Origin: Rhodococcus globerulus NBRC 14531 | GTDB taxonomy: Bacteria > Actinomycetota > Actinomycetes > Mycobacteriales > Mycobacteriaceae | Assembly (NCBI RefSeq): GCF_001894805.1 | Contig: NZ_BCWX01000004.1 | Location: forward strand, 62,001-126,000 | DNA: 64,000 bases | Direction of reading: 5' to 3' | Shown: positions 55,358-64,000 of the stretch, piece after piece | Layout: every line of letters starts with the position of its first letter | Position numbering within the stretch: the first letter of the stretch is position 1 | Position numbers and translations under genes: made by a program | Notes under the pieces: model-generated | Databases searched by the model: none | What the model was told of the DNA's origin: nothing | Seen by the model: the letters and a program-made list of their open reading frames with translations, nothing else

Positions 55358-55426
55358 TTGGATTAGAGTCGATACTAGGGCTCCGAGTTGACCGAGACAA
55401 GACCACCGAAGAATGAGAAGCAACCA

Positions 55427-55882
55427 ATGACCGAATCCGAAGCTGCCGGCCACGTCGCCGGCAAGCCGATCCCCCGAGCCGATGAGAACTCAGCCGGATA
55501 CTGGGCTGCTGCGCGTGAACATCGCCTCGCAATCCAGCACTGCCCGGCATGTGAACTGCTGATTCACACGCCTGTCGGAACCTGCCCGGGATGCGACAAC
55601 ACAGACCTGCGCTATCAGAATGTTTCCGGGCGCGGAACGCTGTACTCCTTCGCCGTCATTCACGACGCCTCGGCTCCGGCATTCGCGAACATGCTGCCGT
55701 ACATCGTCGGCGTGATCGAGCTCGAAGAACAAGACCGACTGTTCATGATCGCCAATATTCTCGATACGCCAATCGACTCCGTGAAAATCGGGATGCCGAT
55801 GGAAGTGACATTCGAGAACCTCACCCCGGATTGCGAACTGCCACAGTTCCGTCCGGCACACGTCGACGCGATCGGAGTCTGA
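55427..55882 (+). CDS. DUF35 OB-fold protein, partner of the second LTP
   Basis: Protein of 151 residues. The zinc ribbon is complete (Cys39, Cys42, Cys53, Cys56: HCPACELLIHTPVGTCPGC), followed by an OB fold (GRGTLYSFAVIHDASAPAF; YIVGVIELEEQDRLFMIANI). The frame extends to a TTG at 55388, but ATG 55427 follows GAGAAG with 6 bases. It is 3 bases before the LTP gene. By analogy with the ChsH2 DUF35 domain, it would form the aldolase with the LTP. Confidence 0.9.
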   Translation: MTESEAAGHVAGKPIPRADENSAGYWAAAREHRLAIQHCPACELLIHTPVGTCPGCDNTDLRYQNVSGRGTLYSFAVIHDASAPAFANMLPYIVGVIELEEQDRLFMIANILDTPIDSVKIGMPMEVTFENLTPDCELPQFRPAHVDAIGV

Positions 55883-55885
55883 CCG

Positions 55886-57073
55886 ATGTGGGAGCTACGC
55901 GACAAGGTCGCCATCGCCGGAATCGGATACACCGAGCTCACCCGCCGGTCCCCTCGCACACTGGCATCGTTGACTCTCGAAGCGGTCGACACTGCCATCG
56001 CCGACGCCGGACTGACTCGTAAGGACATCGACGGACTGGCAACCACGCCGACGATGCCCGTCTACGGCGGCGACAAGGGCACTGTCGACGGCATTGACGT
56101 CGTAACGCCAGGATTCCTCGGCCAGGCACTGCATATCCAGGACCAGTTGACGTGGATGGGCAATACCACCCCGATGGTCACGCATGCCGCTATCGACGCT
56201 GTCAACGCCCTGGCAGCAGGCGCGTGCTCGCACGTCATTCTCTATCGAGCACTCCACATGCCGGTCGGCCGCTACTCGAATTTCACCAGCGCATACGCGT
56301 CCGGGCGCGATCAGTATTTTGCGCCATACGGATTCTCGATGCCGGCGGCTTGGGCATCAACCGTATTTCGCCGTTTCCTCGATCTGCGGGGCGGGTCACG
56401 GGAGAGTCTGGCGAACTTCGCGGTGGACAATCGTGCCAACGCGCACAAGAACCCCCACGCGTTCTTCCGCGACAAGACACTGACACACGAGCAGTACCTG
56501 TCCTCTCGCATGATCGCCGATCCGATCACGATGCTGGACTGCGACATTCCGGTTGACGGAGCGGTCGCGATGGTTCTCACCCGCGCAGACCGGGCCCGAG
56601 ATCTGAAGAATCCACCGGCCCTGGTGAGTGGCTACGCTGCCGGCACGCACGTTGGCGCTACCGGCGTGCCGATGAACCTGGAAGATATCCTCGCCGGGTG
56701 CGCACAGACCGGTGAACGGCTCTGGGCATCAACAGGGTTGACAGCTACCGACATCGATGTGGCACAGCTCTACGACGGTTTCAGCGTCTTCACCCATACG
56801 TGGCTCGAGGGTCTGGGGCTGGTTCCTTCCGGCGAGGCTCTTCGCTTCATCGACGACGGAAACGCCCGCCTTGACGGCACTCTGCCGGTGAACACCGGCG
56901 GCGGCTGCCTCGCCGAAGGGCGACTGCACGGCATGACACAGCTGACAGAGGCGGCATATCAGGTCACCGACCGCGGCGGCGAGCGGCAGGTGCCGGGGGC
57001 CTCGCGCTCGATCGTGACGGTCTCGAACGGCCTTGCCGGCTCCACCGCATTTGTCATCAGTCGAGAAAGCTGA
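55886..57073 (+). CDS. Lipid-transfer-protein thiolase-like aldolase (Ltp2-like)
   Basis: Thiolase-superfamily protein of 395 residues without the thiolase Cys nucleophile. It has QLYDGFSVF (Tyr296), equivalent to one tyrosine of Ltp2-type aldolases, while the second tyrosine region reads NTGGGCLAEGRLHG and lacks the Tyr present in the 31561 protein. It therefore may differ in mechanism or substrate. Gene order here is DUF35 then LTP, whereas at 31-32 kb it is LTP then DUF35. It ends at a strong hairpin. Confidence 0.87.
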   Translation: MWELRDKVAIAGIGYTELTRRSPRTLASLTLEAVDTAIADAGLTRKDIDGLATTPTMPVYGGDKGTVDGIDVVTPGFLGQALHIQDQLTWMGNTTPMVTHAAIDAVNALAAGACSHVILYRALHMPVGRYSNFTSAYASGRDQYFAPYGFSMPAAWASTVFRRFLDLRGGSRESLANFAVDNRANAHKNPHAFFRDKTLTHEQYLSSRMIADPITMLDCDIPVDGAVAMVLTRADRARDLKNPPALVSGYAAGTHVGATGVPMNLEDILAGCAQTGERLWASTGLTATDIDVAQLYDGFSVFTHTWLEGLGLVPSGEALRFIDDGNARLDGTLPVNTGGGCLAEGRLHGMTQLTEAAYQVTDRGGERQVPGASRSIVTVSNGLAGSTAFVISRES

Positions 57074-57083
57074 ACAAAGAACT

Positions 57084-57126
57084 CGGGAGGTGTTCTCCGG
57101 CAATAACTGTCGGAGAACACCTCCCG
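57084..57126. terminator. Perfect 16-bp hairpin between convergent operons
   Basis: CGGGAGGTGTTCTCCG (57084-57099) and its exact complement (57111-57126), with an 11-base loop. It lies 10 bases after the LTP stop and 12 bases past the ACAD stop, serving both operons. Confidence 0.88.
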
Positions 57127-57138
57127 GGGCTATTCAGA

Positions 57139-58431
57139 CTAAGCGTCGTACGCGCTGTCCGTCAGATCGAACTTCGCGCGAGCCTTCTCCTCGAGCGCCG
57201 GGATGTGATAGCTCGGGAACAGACCCTCCGCCGGCTCGACCCCACGCAGCAACTGCCGCGCCACGGCGATCTTGTGAATCTCGGTAGCGCCGTCGGCCAG
57301 CCCCATGTGGTAGCTCTCGATCAGCCACTTGCCCAACGGAAGTTCCTTGGAGACGCCAAGCGAACCGTGCAGCTGGACGGCACGCGAGGTGACGTCGAGA
57401 AGCACCTTCGGCATCGCAGCCTTGACCGCGGCGATGTCCTTGATCACCTTGCGGTAGTCGTTCTCCTGATCGATCTTCCACGCCGTACGCAGCACGAACA
57501 AACGGAACTGCTCGATCTGGATCCAGGAGTCCGCAATCATTTCCTGGACCAACTGCTTGTCACCCAGACGACTACCGCGCGTGGTCCGAGAGACCGCGCG
57601 TTCGAGCATCATGTCGAGTGAGGCCTTCACCAGTCCGACGGTGCGCATCGCGTGGTGGATGCGGCCACCGCCGAGTCGCGTCTGCGCTACCTCGAAGCCC
57701 TGGCCAACCCCACCGAGGATGTGGTCCTTGGGAATTCGCACATTCTCCCAGCGGGTGTACGCGTGCGTGCCGACCTCGTAGTCGTGACCCCAGACGCCGG
57801 TGTTGCGGACGATAGAGAGTCCGGGGGTTTCAGCCGGAACGATGAACTGCGACAGTCGCCGGTGGGGTTCCGCTTCCGGGTCCGTCACCGCCATGACGAT
57901 GTAGAACGATGCAAATCGTGCGTTGGATCCGAACCACTTCTCTCCGTTGATGACCCACTCGTCACCGTCAAGAACTGCGGTGGTCTCGAACTCCACCGGG
58001 TTCGAGCCGCCCTGCGGCTCCGTCATCGCGTAGCAGGACACGATCTCGTTGGAGACAAGCGGCTCGAGATAGCGCTTCTTGATTTCCGGAGTGCCGTAGT
58101 GCGCCAGGATCTCGGTGTTACCCGAATCCGGTGCCTGACAACCGAAGACCACGGGACCACTGTGCGTGCGACCGATGATCTCGTTGAGCAAACCGAGCTT
58201 GAGCTGCCCGTAGCCCTGCCCACCGAGCTCCGCACCGAGATGCGTCGCCCACAAGCCCTTTTCGCGAACCTTCTGCTGCAGCGGCTTGATCAGCTTGTTA
58301 CGCAGCGGATCCGACATGTCCCAGGCGTGCGTGATGACCCTGTCGACCGGCTCTACTTCTTCGCGAACGAACTCTTCGGCCCAATCCAGAACCTTCTGGT
58401 ATTCCGGGTCGGTTTCAAAACCCCAAGACAT
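57139..58431 (-). CDS. Acyl-CoA dehydrogenase, ACAD10/11-like
   Basis: ACAD of 430 residues. It has the features of the ACAD10/ACAD11 group: WGFETDPEYQKVLDWAEEFV, YAMTEPQGGSNP, NGEKWFGSNARFASF, and at the usual catalytic Glu position LADGATEIHK, where Asp380 replaces Glu. In mammals this dehydrogenase is fused to an APH-type kinase; here a matching kinase is encoded at 32937. The ATG 58431 follows AGGA with 6 bases; the longer frame is not needed. Last gene of the six-gene leftward operon. Confidence 0.92.
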   Translation of the reverse strand: MSWGFETDPEYQKVLDWAEEFVREEVEPVDRVITHAWDMSDPLRNKLIKPLQQKVREKGLWATHLGAELGGQGYGQLKLGLLNEIIGRTHSGPVVFGCQAPDSGNTEILAHYGTPEIKKRYLEPLVSNEIVSCYAMTEPQGGSNPVEFETTAVLDGDEWVINGEKWFGSNARFASFYIVMAVTDPEAEPHRRLSQFIVPAETPGLSIVRNTGVWGHDYEVGTHAYTRWENVRIPKDHILGGVGQGFEVAQTRLGGGRIHHAMRTVGLVKASLDMMLERAVSRTTRGSRLGDKQLVQEMIADSWIQIEQFRLFVLRTAWKIDQENDYRKVIKDIAAVKAAMPKVLLDVTSRAVQLHGSLGVSKELPLGKWLIESYHMGLADGATEIHKIAVARQLLRGVEPAEGLFPSYHIPALEEKARAKFDLTDSAYDA

Positions 58432-58495
58432 CGCTATTCCTTTCGTGGAAGTGTGTGGTTTCGGCGCCGACGCACCGTGAACCTGGTGCTTCGAA

Positions 58496-59254
58496 CTAAG
58501 CCTTGGCGATACGCCCGCCGTCCACCGGCAGCAATGCGCCGGTGGTGTAACTCGACGCGTCGCCGGCCAGGTACAGCGCAGCACCGACAATTTCGTCAGG
58601 ATTTCCGGGGCGGCGCAACGGGTATGCCTGCATGCGCTCAGCCACCTGGTCCATGTCCCACGCCTTGCTGATGTCCGTCAGGAACGGGCCCGCCATGATC
58701 GCGTTGACACGAACCTTCGGCCCGTAGGCTTGTGCAAATCCCTTGGTGAGAATGTTCAACCCACTCTTCGCTGCAGCGTAGGGCAGGTCACCTGGAGTGG
58801 GGCGCTCAGCGGCAATACTGCTGATGTTGATGATCGAGCCGCCATCACCTTCGGCCATCCGCTTTCCGACCAGCGCGGTCAATCGGAACGGCCCCTTGAG
58901 GTTCACGGCCATCACCTTGTCGTACAGATCTTCCGAGATCTCGTCGAGGCTCGAGTACAGCGGCGACATGCCGGCATTGTTGACGAGGATGTCGACCTTG
59001 CCGAATTCTTCGTACGCGCGCTCCACCAATCCGTCCTGCGCCGCCCAGTCACCCATATGGCACGAAAAAGCGACCGCACGGCGACCGGTGGTCTCACGAA
59101 CCTGCGTCGCCAATTCCTCACAGCTGTCGAGCTTTCGGCTGACGATCATCACGTCTGCCCCGGCTGCGGCAAAACCCAGGACCATTTCGCGTCCCAGTCC
59201 ACGGCTTCCACCGGTCACCACGGCAACTTTGCCCTCGAGCTGAAGGTCCGACAT
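58496..59254 (-). CDS. SDR oxidoreductase
   Basis: Classical SDR of 252 residues: TGGSRGLG near 15-22, VNNAGMSP near 93, catalytic Ser in NISSIAAERPTPG and YAAAK. It resembles gluconate-dehydrogenase/FabG-like members. AGGAGAGGA stands 7 bases before the ATG at 59254. It lies between the MDR reductase and the ACAD of the same operon and probably oxidises a hydroxyacyl-CoA. Confidence 0.9.
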   Translation of the reverse strand: MSDLQLEGKVAVVTGGSRGLGREMVLGFAAAGADVMIVSRKLDSCEELATQVRETTGRRAVAFSCHMGDWAAQDGLVERAYEEFGKVDILVNNAGMSPLYSSLDEISEDLYDKVMAVNLKGPFRLTALVGKRMAEGDGGSIINISSIAAERPTPGDLPYAAAKSGLNILTKGFAQAYGPKVRVNAIMAGPFLTDISKAWDMDQVAERMQAYPLRRPGNPDEIVGAALYLAGDASSYTTGALLPVDGGRIAKA

Positions 59255-59330
59255 GTCAGGGTCCTCTCCTTGGCAAGATCCATCTTGCACTGTGATTACT
59301 GCAGTTGTCTTTGGTTGGATTGCTATGGCG

Positions 59331-60359
59331 TCAGCGCAGTGGAACGACGGTCTTACCGGTTCCGGCGCCGTCGAGCATTCCCATGAAGCCGGCCCACGCA
59401 CCGGCGATACCGCCCGGCACTGCGGTCTCCACCGGCCGAACGGCACCGGATCTGAGCCAGTCGCGCATCTCTTCCTCGAATTCAGGCCGCGCATCAAGAT
59501 GATCTCGCAGCAAGAATCCTTCCATCCGCGCACGACGCCATACAAGCTTGATCAGATTACTGGGGCCGGGCTGCGGAGTCGCCGAATTGTAAATGCTGAT
59601 CATCCCGCACAATGTCACGCGTGCATGATCGTTGAGCACCCGAATCGCTGCTTCGAGGTGATCCCCACCCACGTTGTCGAAGTAGACGTCCAATCCAGGC
59701 GCACCCAGATCGGCCAGTGCACCGCGCAAGAGACCACTGACGGACCCGCTGCGGTAGTCGAACACGGCGTCGGCGCCGAGTTCGCGAACCAGCGCTGCCT
59801 TGTCTGCAGATCCGGCACTACCGATCACTGTGCAGCCCAAAGCTTTTGCGATCTGCACGACCGTCGATCCGACAGCTCCCGCCGCAGAGGAAACGAAGAC
59901 GACATCACCGGACTTCAACTGAGCGATCCGCCGTGCACCCACCCAAGCCGTCATGCCCGGAATCCCGAGCGGCCCGAGATGGTGGGAGGAAATCCCGCTG
60001 CCGGCATCGACAACAGTGCACTCGCCTTCCGGCACCAGCGACTGTTCTCTCCAACCGTAGTCGTGAACCACCATCGCTCCGACCGCAATCGCATCCGAGG
60101 ACGACGCGGTTACCCGCCCAACGGTGGGAGCCCGCATTGCCTCACCAAGAGCGTACGGTTCCGCGTACGTCGATCGCTGCGCCATTCGGCCTCGCATGTA
60201 CGGCTCCACCGACATGACGTCGTTCTCGACTCGAACGAAACCAGGACCCGGCTCGCCGACCTCCGCTGAAACCAGCTCGACGTCAGTGTCGTTCGGCTGA
60301 CCGTGCAGGTATCGCACCAGTCGCCATTCCCGACTGAGCACAGGTCCGGCCGCGGTCAC
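59331..60359 (-). CDS. Zinc-free MDR, NADPH-dependent enoyl/quinone reductase-like
   Basis: Medium-chain dehydrogenase/reductase of 342 residues, without the catalytic zinc ligands. The nucleotide-binding motif is SSAAGAVGSTVVQIAKALG near residues 155-173; YMRGRM near 55 and YFDNVGGDHLEAAI near 223 are typical of leukotriene-B4/curcumin-reductase-like enzymes that reduce alpha,beta-unsaturated ketones or acyl groups with NADPH. Its GTG start overlaps the upstream SDR stop by 4 bases. A double-bond reductase in a CoA operon can process polyunsaturated intermediates. Confidence 0.9.
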   Translation of the reverse strand: MTAAGPVLSREWRLVRYLHGQPNDTDVELVSAEVGEPGPGFVRVENDVMSVEPYMRGRMAQRSTYAEPYALGEAMRAPTVGRVTASSSDAIAVGAMVVHDYGWREQSLVPEGECTVVDAGSGISSHHLGPLGIPGMTAWVGARRIAQLKSGDVVFVSSAAGAVGSTVVQIAKALGCTVIGSAGSADKAALVRELGADAVFDYRSGSVSGLLRGALADLGAPGLDVYFDNVGGDHLEAAIRVLNDHARVTLCGMISIYNSATPQPGPSNLIKLVWRRARMEGFLLRDHLDARPEFEEEMRDWLRSGAVRPVETAVPGGIAGAWAGFMGMLDGAGTGKTVVPLR

Positions 60360-61117
60360 CGCGGCGCCATCCGAATGCCTCCATCCAACCGAATGACTTC
60401 ACCGTTGAGCATCGGATTCGACACGATATGCGCGGCGAGCGAACCGAACTCGTCAGGTGCGCCCAACCGACTCGGGTGTGGCACCTGCGCGCCCAACGAT
60501 GCTTTTGCCTCGTCGCTCAAACCGGCGAGCAACGGCGTGTCGAACAGACCAGGAGCGATGGAGACGACGCGAATTGCGTGCGACGCCAGATCGCGCGCCA
60601 ATGGGAGAGTCATGCCTGCGACGGCGGCCTTGGACGCCGAGTAGGCTGCCTGACCGATCTGACCGTCGAATGCGGCGACCGATGCAGTATTGATGATGAC
60701 CCCGCGCTCTTCGCCCTCGACATCGTTGCGCACCATACGTTCTGCTGCCAGGCGTGTCACATTGAACGTTCCGAACAGGTTGATCGAGACGACGCGGGTG
60801 AAGACGTCCATCGGGAAAACACCCTGACGTCCGACAACTCGCAGCGAACGACCGGTGCCTGCGCAGTTGACCGCCACCCGAAGCTCACCGAAGGAATCCG
60901 CGATATCGAGAGCGGCCGCGACGGCAACCTCGTCGGTGACGTCGGCAGCCGCGAATCGAGCGCGCTCACCCAGTTCCTCAGCGACCGCCGCACCATTCGA
61001 GGTCGGCAGGTCGAGCAGGACAACCTTGGCACCCTGATCCAGCAGTGCTCGTGCTGTGGCGAGCCCCAAACCCGAGGCGCCGCCCGTGACGAGAGCGACC
61101 TTGTCATTGACCTTCAT
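60356..61117 (-). CDS. SDR, 3-hydroxyacyl-CoA dehydrogenase type
   Basis: SDR of 253 residues: TGGASGLG at 11-18, Ser146, Tyr159, Lys163 (YSASK). It matches the SDR at 2971-3735 along its whole length, including the insert about residues 90-105 and the ending [11 protein letters not shown], and the tail is HSD17B10-like. It should oxidise a 3-hydroxyacyl-CoA for the thiolase encoded just before it (61 bases). Confidence 0.92.
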   Translation of the reverse strand: MKVNDKVALVTGGASGLGLATARALLDQGAKVVLLDLPTSNGAAVAEELGERARFAAADVTDEVAVAAALDIADSFGELRVAVNCAGTGRSLRVVGRQGVFPMDVFTRVVSINLFGTFNVTRLAAERMVRNDVEGEERGVIINTASVAAFDGQIGQAAYSASKAAVAGMTLPLARDLASHAIRVVSIAPGLFDTPLLAGLSDEAKASLGAQVPHPSRLGAPDEFGSLAAHIVSNPMLNGEVIRLDGGIRMAPR

Positions 61118-61178
61118 GATGTGAATTCCTCACCGTTGCAAATTGTGTAGACGAGATTGGTCGAACGCGGGGTGCAGA

Positions 61179-62357
61179 TCAGATCCGCTCGATGACGAGA
61201 GCGTTTGCCATACCGCCGTGTTCACACATGGTCTGAAGTCCGTAGCGACCACCGCTGCGCTCGAGATGGTTCACCATCGTGGCGAGCAACCGAACTCCCG
61301 AGGCGCCAATCGCGTGACCGAGGGAAATGGCACCGCCGACGGGGTTGACCTTGGCCAGATCCACATCGAGTTCGCGGGCCCAGGCCAGCGGAACCGACGC
61401 GAAGGCCTCGTTGACCTCGAATGCGTCGATGTCGGCAACGGACAGGCCGGCGCGCGCCAGCACCTTGGTGGTGGCCGGAATCGGCGCTGTCAGCATGAAC
61501 AGCGGGTCATCGCCGGCCACCGCAAAATCCACGAACCGCGCGCGTGGCGTCAAACCGAGTTCCACGGCCTTTTCTTCGGACATGATCAGGGTCGCTGCAG
61601 CCGCGTCGGTGAGCGGCGAGGAGTTACCCGGAGTGATCATCCAATCGAGTTCTCCGAAGCGGGTATTCGCCTCGTCGGTACGGAACGACGGGTTGAGCTT
61701 GCCGAGACTTTCCATCGTGGTGGTGGGGCGGACTGTCTCATCGGTGTCGCGGTGGACTCCGTCGACCGCGACGGCAACAATCTCGTTGGCATAGTCGCCG
61801 GCAGCAGCGGCAGCAGCGGCACGCTGATGCGACAGCAGTGCGTATTGGTCGACATCGTCACGGGTCAAGCCCCACTTGCGGGCCACCAGTTCAGCCGAAA
61901 TACCCTGATTGACAAAACCTTCCGGGTATCGGGCGGTGACCGCGTCTCCCTGCAGATCCTTGCCCATCGAGGCTGTGCCCATCGGGATTCGACTCATCGA
62001 CTCGACGCCACACGCCACTGCGACGTCGTAAGCCCCGGACATGACGCCCTGAGCGGCGAAGTGCACAGCCTGCTGGCTGGAACCGCAAGCCCGCGTGACG
62101 GTGGTTGCCGGCACCGATTCCGGAAGCCCGGCGCCGAAGACAGCGTTACGGGTGAGATTGCCCGCCTGCTCCGATGCCTGGCTGACACAACCACCGATCA
62201 CATCGTCGATCAGTGCGGGATCGAAGTCGTTGCGTGCGACGAGCGAACGCAGCGTGCTGGCCAGCAGATCCACCGGATGCAATCCGGACAGCGCTCCACC
62301 GGGCTTGCCGCGACCCGAAGGGGTACGGACGATATCGACGATCACGGCGTTACGCAT
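61179..62357 (-). CDS. Acetyl-CoA acyltransferase (thiolase)
   Basis: Thiolase of 392 residues. Nucleophile Cys91 in RACGSSQQA, base His348 in GHAIGASG (the usual GHP is GHA here), second Cys378 in MCEHGGMAN. Paralogue of the thiolase at 1785. It follows the ligase by 36 bases. Expected to release acetyl- or propionyl-CoA at the end of a beta-oxidation round. Confidence 0.93.
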   Translation of the reverse strand: MRNAVIVDIVRTPSGRGKPGGALSGLHPVDLLASTLRSLVARNDFDPALIDDVIGGCVSQASEQAGNLTRNAVFGAGLPESVPATTVTRACGSSQQAVHFAAQGVMSGAYDVAVACGVESMSRIPMGTASMGKDLQGDAVTARYPEGFVNQGISAELVARKWGLTRDDVDQYALLSHQRAAAAAAAGDYANEIVAVAVDGVHRDTDETVRPTTTMESLGKLNPSFRTDEANTRFGELDWMITPGNSSPLTDAAAATLIMSEEKAVELGLTPRARFVDFAVAGDDPLFMLTAPIPATTKVLARAGLSVADIDAFEVNEAFASVPLAWARELDVDLAKVNPVGGAISLGHAIGASGVRLLATMVNHLERSGGRYGLQTMCEHGGMANALVIERI

Positions 62358-62393
62358 GGAGCCTCCAGAATGGAAAGAGAGTATGGCGGGGTG

Positions 62394-63881
62394 TCAGAGA
62401 TGAGGAGTCGTGATCTGGGCTGCCAGATCACGACGGACAAGCTTGCCGGTCGCGGTCTTGGGCAGCTCGTCGACGAAGACGACTTCGTCGGGAGTGCGCG
62501 ATCCACGCAGGCGAGCGCGGCACCAGTCACGGATTGCCTCGGGATCGGGAGTGTCGTTGCCCTTCAAGACAATCACCGCACAGATCCGCTCGCCCCATTC
62601 GTCATCGGGCATACCGATGACAGCGGTTTCCTGAACCGACGGATGGTGAACCAGCACGTCTTCGATCTCAGCCGGTGCAATGTTCTCACCGCCGCGGATG
62701 ATGGTGTCGTCGGCACGGCCTCCGATATAGAGGAACTCACCCTCCACACGGGCTTGGTCCCGAGTCGGGAACCATCCCTGTCCGTCGAGTGCAGAGCCCT
62801 TGCCCATGTATTCGCCGCTGACCTGGGCACCGCGCACCCACAGCAGACCGGTCTCGCCGTCACCCAACACGTTATCGGCTTCGTCGCGAATCTCGACCTC
62901 CATACCGGGCACGATGCGTCCGACAGAACCCAATCTGCTGCGCAAAGCCGGATCAGCCAGCGCCTCACGATGGTCCTCCGGGCCGAGAACCGCGATGGTG
63001 GAACTGGTTTCGGTCAGACCGTAGGCGTTGACAAAGCCGGTCTGTGGGAAGGCTGCAAGCGCGTTCTCAAGGACCGGCTGCGGCATCCGCGCACCGCCGT
63101 AGGCCAGTGATTCGAGTGCCGGAGTTTCAGCCGGGGCGCCGTCGAGGTGCTGCACGACGCGGGCCAGCATTGTCGGCACGACCATAGCGCTGGTGATCGA
63201 TTCCTCGCGCACCAGATCTAGCCAGGACCGCGGCGTGAAATCAGGTAGGTGAACCATCCGTCGCGCGGAATAGACGTTGCTGAGCACCGCTCCCATGCCG
63301 GCGATGTGATACGGCGGGGTACTGACCAGCGTCGCCTGTTCCTCACCGGCAGAACCGAACTCGACAGTATTGAGCAGGTAGGACAACAGATGTTGGTGCC
63401 GTAGCAGCACACCTTTGGGGGCGGACGTTGTACCACTGGTGAACAGAACGATCGCCGTCTCGTCGTCCGCCGCCGGTACCGTCTCGGTTGCCGGAGCTGC
63501 TCTGGCCCGAGCCGTGAACTCGTCGGTGGTCAGCACAATAGGAGCGGCACCGGCGAGATTGTCTCGGAACGCCGCATCTGCCACGACAATCGGATCATCC
63601 AGTTGCGCAATGAGTTCGATCAGCTGATCGGTGGCGAGGCGATAATTCAACGGAGCAAAGCGCACCCCCGCCCTCGCGGCCGAGAAGACCAGCAGCGGCA
63701 GCGCCGCACTGTTGACGCCGACAAAGACCAGGTCACGTGCGCCCAGCTCCCGGAGCACTGTGACACCGCCTGCAGCTGCGTCACTGAGCTGCCGGTAGGT
63801 CATGCCGTCGCTGCGTCGCCCGACCGCCAGCCTGTCCGGATACACCGATGTCGCCATATCCAGAGCCATTTCGATACCCAT
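62394..63881 (-). CDS. Acyl-CoA synthetase (AMP-forming)
   Basis: Ligase of 495 residues: LFTSGTTSAPKGV near residue 150, AYGLTETSS near 300, hinge IGGRADDTIIRGGENI near 395, and C-terminal KTATGKLVRRDL. The frame starts with GTG at 63890, but ATG 63881 (MGIEMALDMA) is the more natural beginning; ribosome-binding signals are weak for both. First gene of the six-gene operon running to 57139. Confidence 0.9.
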   Translation of the reverse strand: MGIEMALDMATSVYPDRLAVGRRSDGMTYRQLSDAAAGGVTVLRELGARDLVFVGVNSAALPLLVFSAARAGVRFAPLNYRLATDQLIELIAQLDDPIVVADAAFRDNLAGAAPIVLTTDEFTARARAAPATETVPAADDETAIVLFTSGTTSAPKGVLLRHQHLLSYLLNTVEFGSAGEEQATLVSTPPYHIAGMGAVLSNVYSARRMVHLPDFTPRSWLDLVREESITSAMVVPTMLARVVQHLDGAPAETPALESLAYGGARMPQPVLENALAAFPQTGFVNAYGLTETSSTIAVLGPEDHREALADPALRSRLGSVGRIVPGMEVEIRDEADNVLGDGETGLLWVRGAQVSGEYMGKGSALDGQGWFPTRDQARVEGEFLYIGGRADDTIIRGGENIAPAEIEDVLVHHPSVQETAVIGMPDDEWGERICAVIVLKGNDTPDPEAIRDWCRARLRGSRTPDEVVFVDELPKTATGKLVRRDLAAQITTPHL

Positions 63882-64000
63882 TGCACCCACTCGGTAGTCA
63901 CTGATTTATCGACAGTCACGCTTCGAGCGGTCCCACGACCACCCTGCACAGCGTTTTCATACGAACCATAACAAGAGATTTACCCGTTGTGAAGCGGATC
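63882..64000 (-). promoter_or_regulatory. Upstream region of the six-gene operon, cut by the window edge
   Basis: No gene is visible. An AT-rich stretch (GATAAAT on the minus strand at 63908-63902) could be a -10 region; no confident -35. The region continues beyond the window. Confidence 0.25.

Noticed and set aside
61143..63110. 655-codon open frame on the plus strand
   Set aside because: It runs fully antisense to the thiolase and ligase, has no recognisable domain and is rich in Arg/Gly/His in the manner of GC-rich shadow frames.

Overview
The window is dense, GC-rich DNA with actinobacterial traits: frequent GTG starts, overlapping GTGA stop/start junctions, lipoprotein-type solute-binding proteins, and a long-insert mycofactocin-type short-chain dehydrogenase (SDR). 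It most resembles a mycolic-acid actinomycete such as Rhodococcus. That assignment rests on gene content and protein style, not on a database match. I saw no rRNA, tRNA, CRISPR array, transposase or phage gene.

Nearly all of the 64 kb is a catabolic island for CoA-activated carboxylic acids. I count three acyl-CoA ligases, four family III (CaiB-type) CoA-transferases, six acyl-CoA dehydrogenases (ACADs), four crotonases, eleven SDRs, three classical thiolases and two lipid-transfer-protein/DUF35 pairs of the kind that make retro-aldol cleavages in steroid side-chain catabolism. There are three transport systems: an MFS permease, an ABC importer with two binding proteins, and a TRAP carboxylate transporter. 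A P450 with its ferredoxin, a luciferase-like flavin monooxygenase, two amidohydrolases and a metallo-beta-lactamase-fold hydrolase could start the attack or handle ring or ester bonds. Five regulators are present: four LysR and one GntR/FCD.

Layout. 0.3-6.4 kb (+): MFS, thiolase, SDR, ligase, nitronate-monooxygenase-like flavoprotein. 6.4-12.4 kb (-): ligase, MBL hydrolase, two crotonases and two tandem LysR genes. 12.6-14.4 kb: two convergent LysR genes. 14.4-24 kb: ACAD, thiolase, an ACAD/SDR/CoA-transferase module, and a divergent crotonase versus permuted CoA-transferase plus amidohydrolase. 24-28.2 kb (-): ABC importer. 28.4-32.7 kb (-): P450/ferredoxin, and LTP-DUF35-flavin monooxygenase. 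32.9-37.3 kb (mostly +): APH-type kinase, crotonase, two SDRs. 37.4-41.5 kb (-): GntR regulator and a second copy of the ACAD/CoA-transferase/SDR module. 41.6-49.7 kb: four SDRs, amidohydrolase and the TRAP transporter. 50-55.2 kb (-): two desulforedoxin-like mini-proteins, a double-length CoA-transferase and a paired ACAD set. 55.4-57.1 kb (+): the second DUF35-LTP pair. 57.1-63.9 kb (-): a six-gene ligase, thiolase, SDR, MDR reductase, SDR, ACAD operon.

A reasonable reading is import of an organic acid (or its alcohol or ester precursor), CoA activation by ligases or CoA-transferases, several rounds of dehydrogenation/hydration/oxidation, and chain or ring shortening by thiolysis and by LTP-DUF35 aldol cleavage. 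The substrate cannot be deduced from sequence alone; a branched or alicyclic/terpenoid acid would fit. The least ordinary parts are the pair of desulforedoxin-like mini-genes, the double CoA-transferase whose second half has lost the catalytic Asp, the apparently permuted CoA-transferase, the separated kinase and dehydrogenase halves of an ACAD11-like system, duplicated modules, and similar AT-rich palindromes in several promoter regions.
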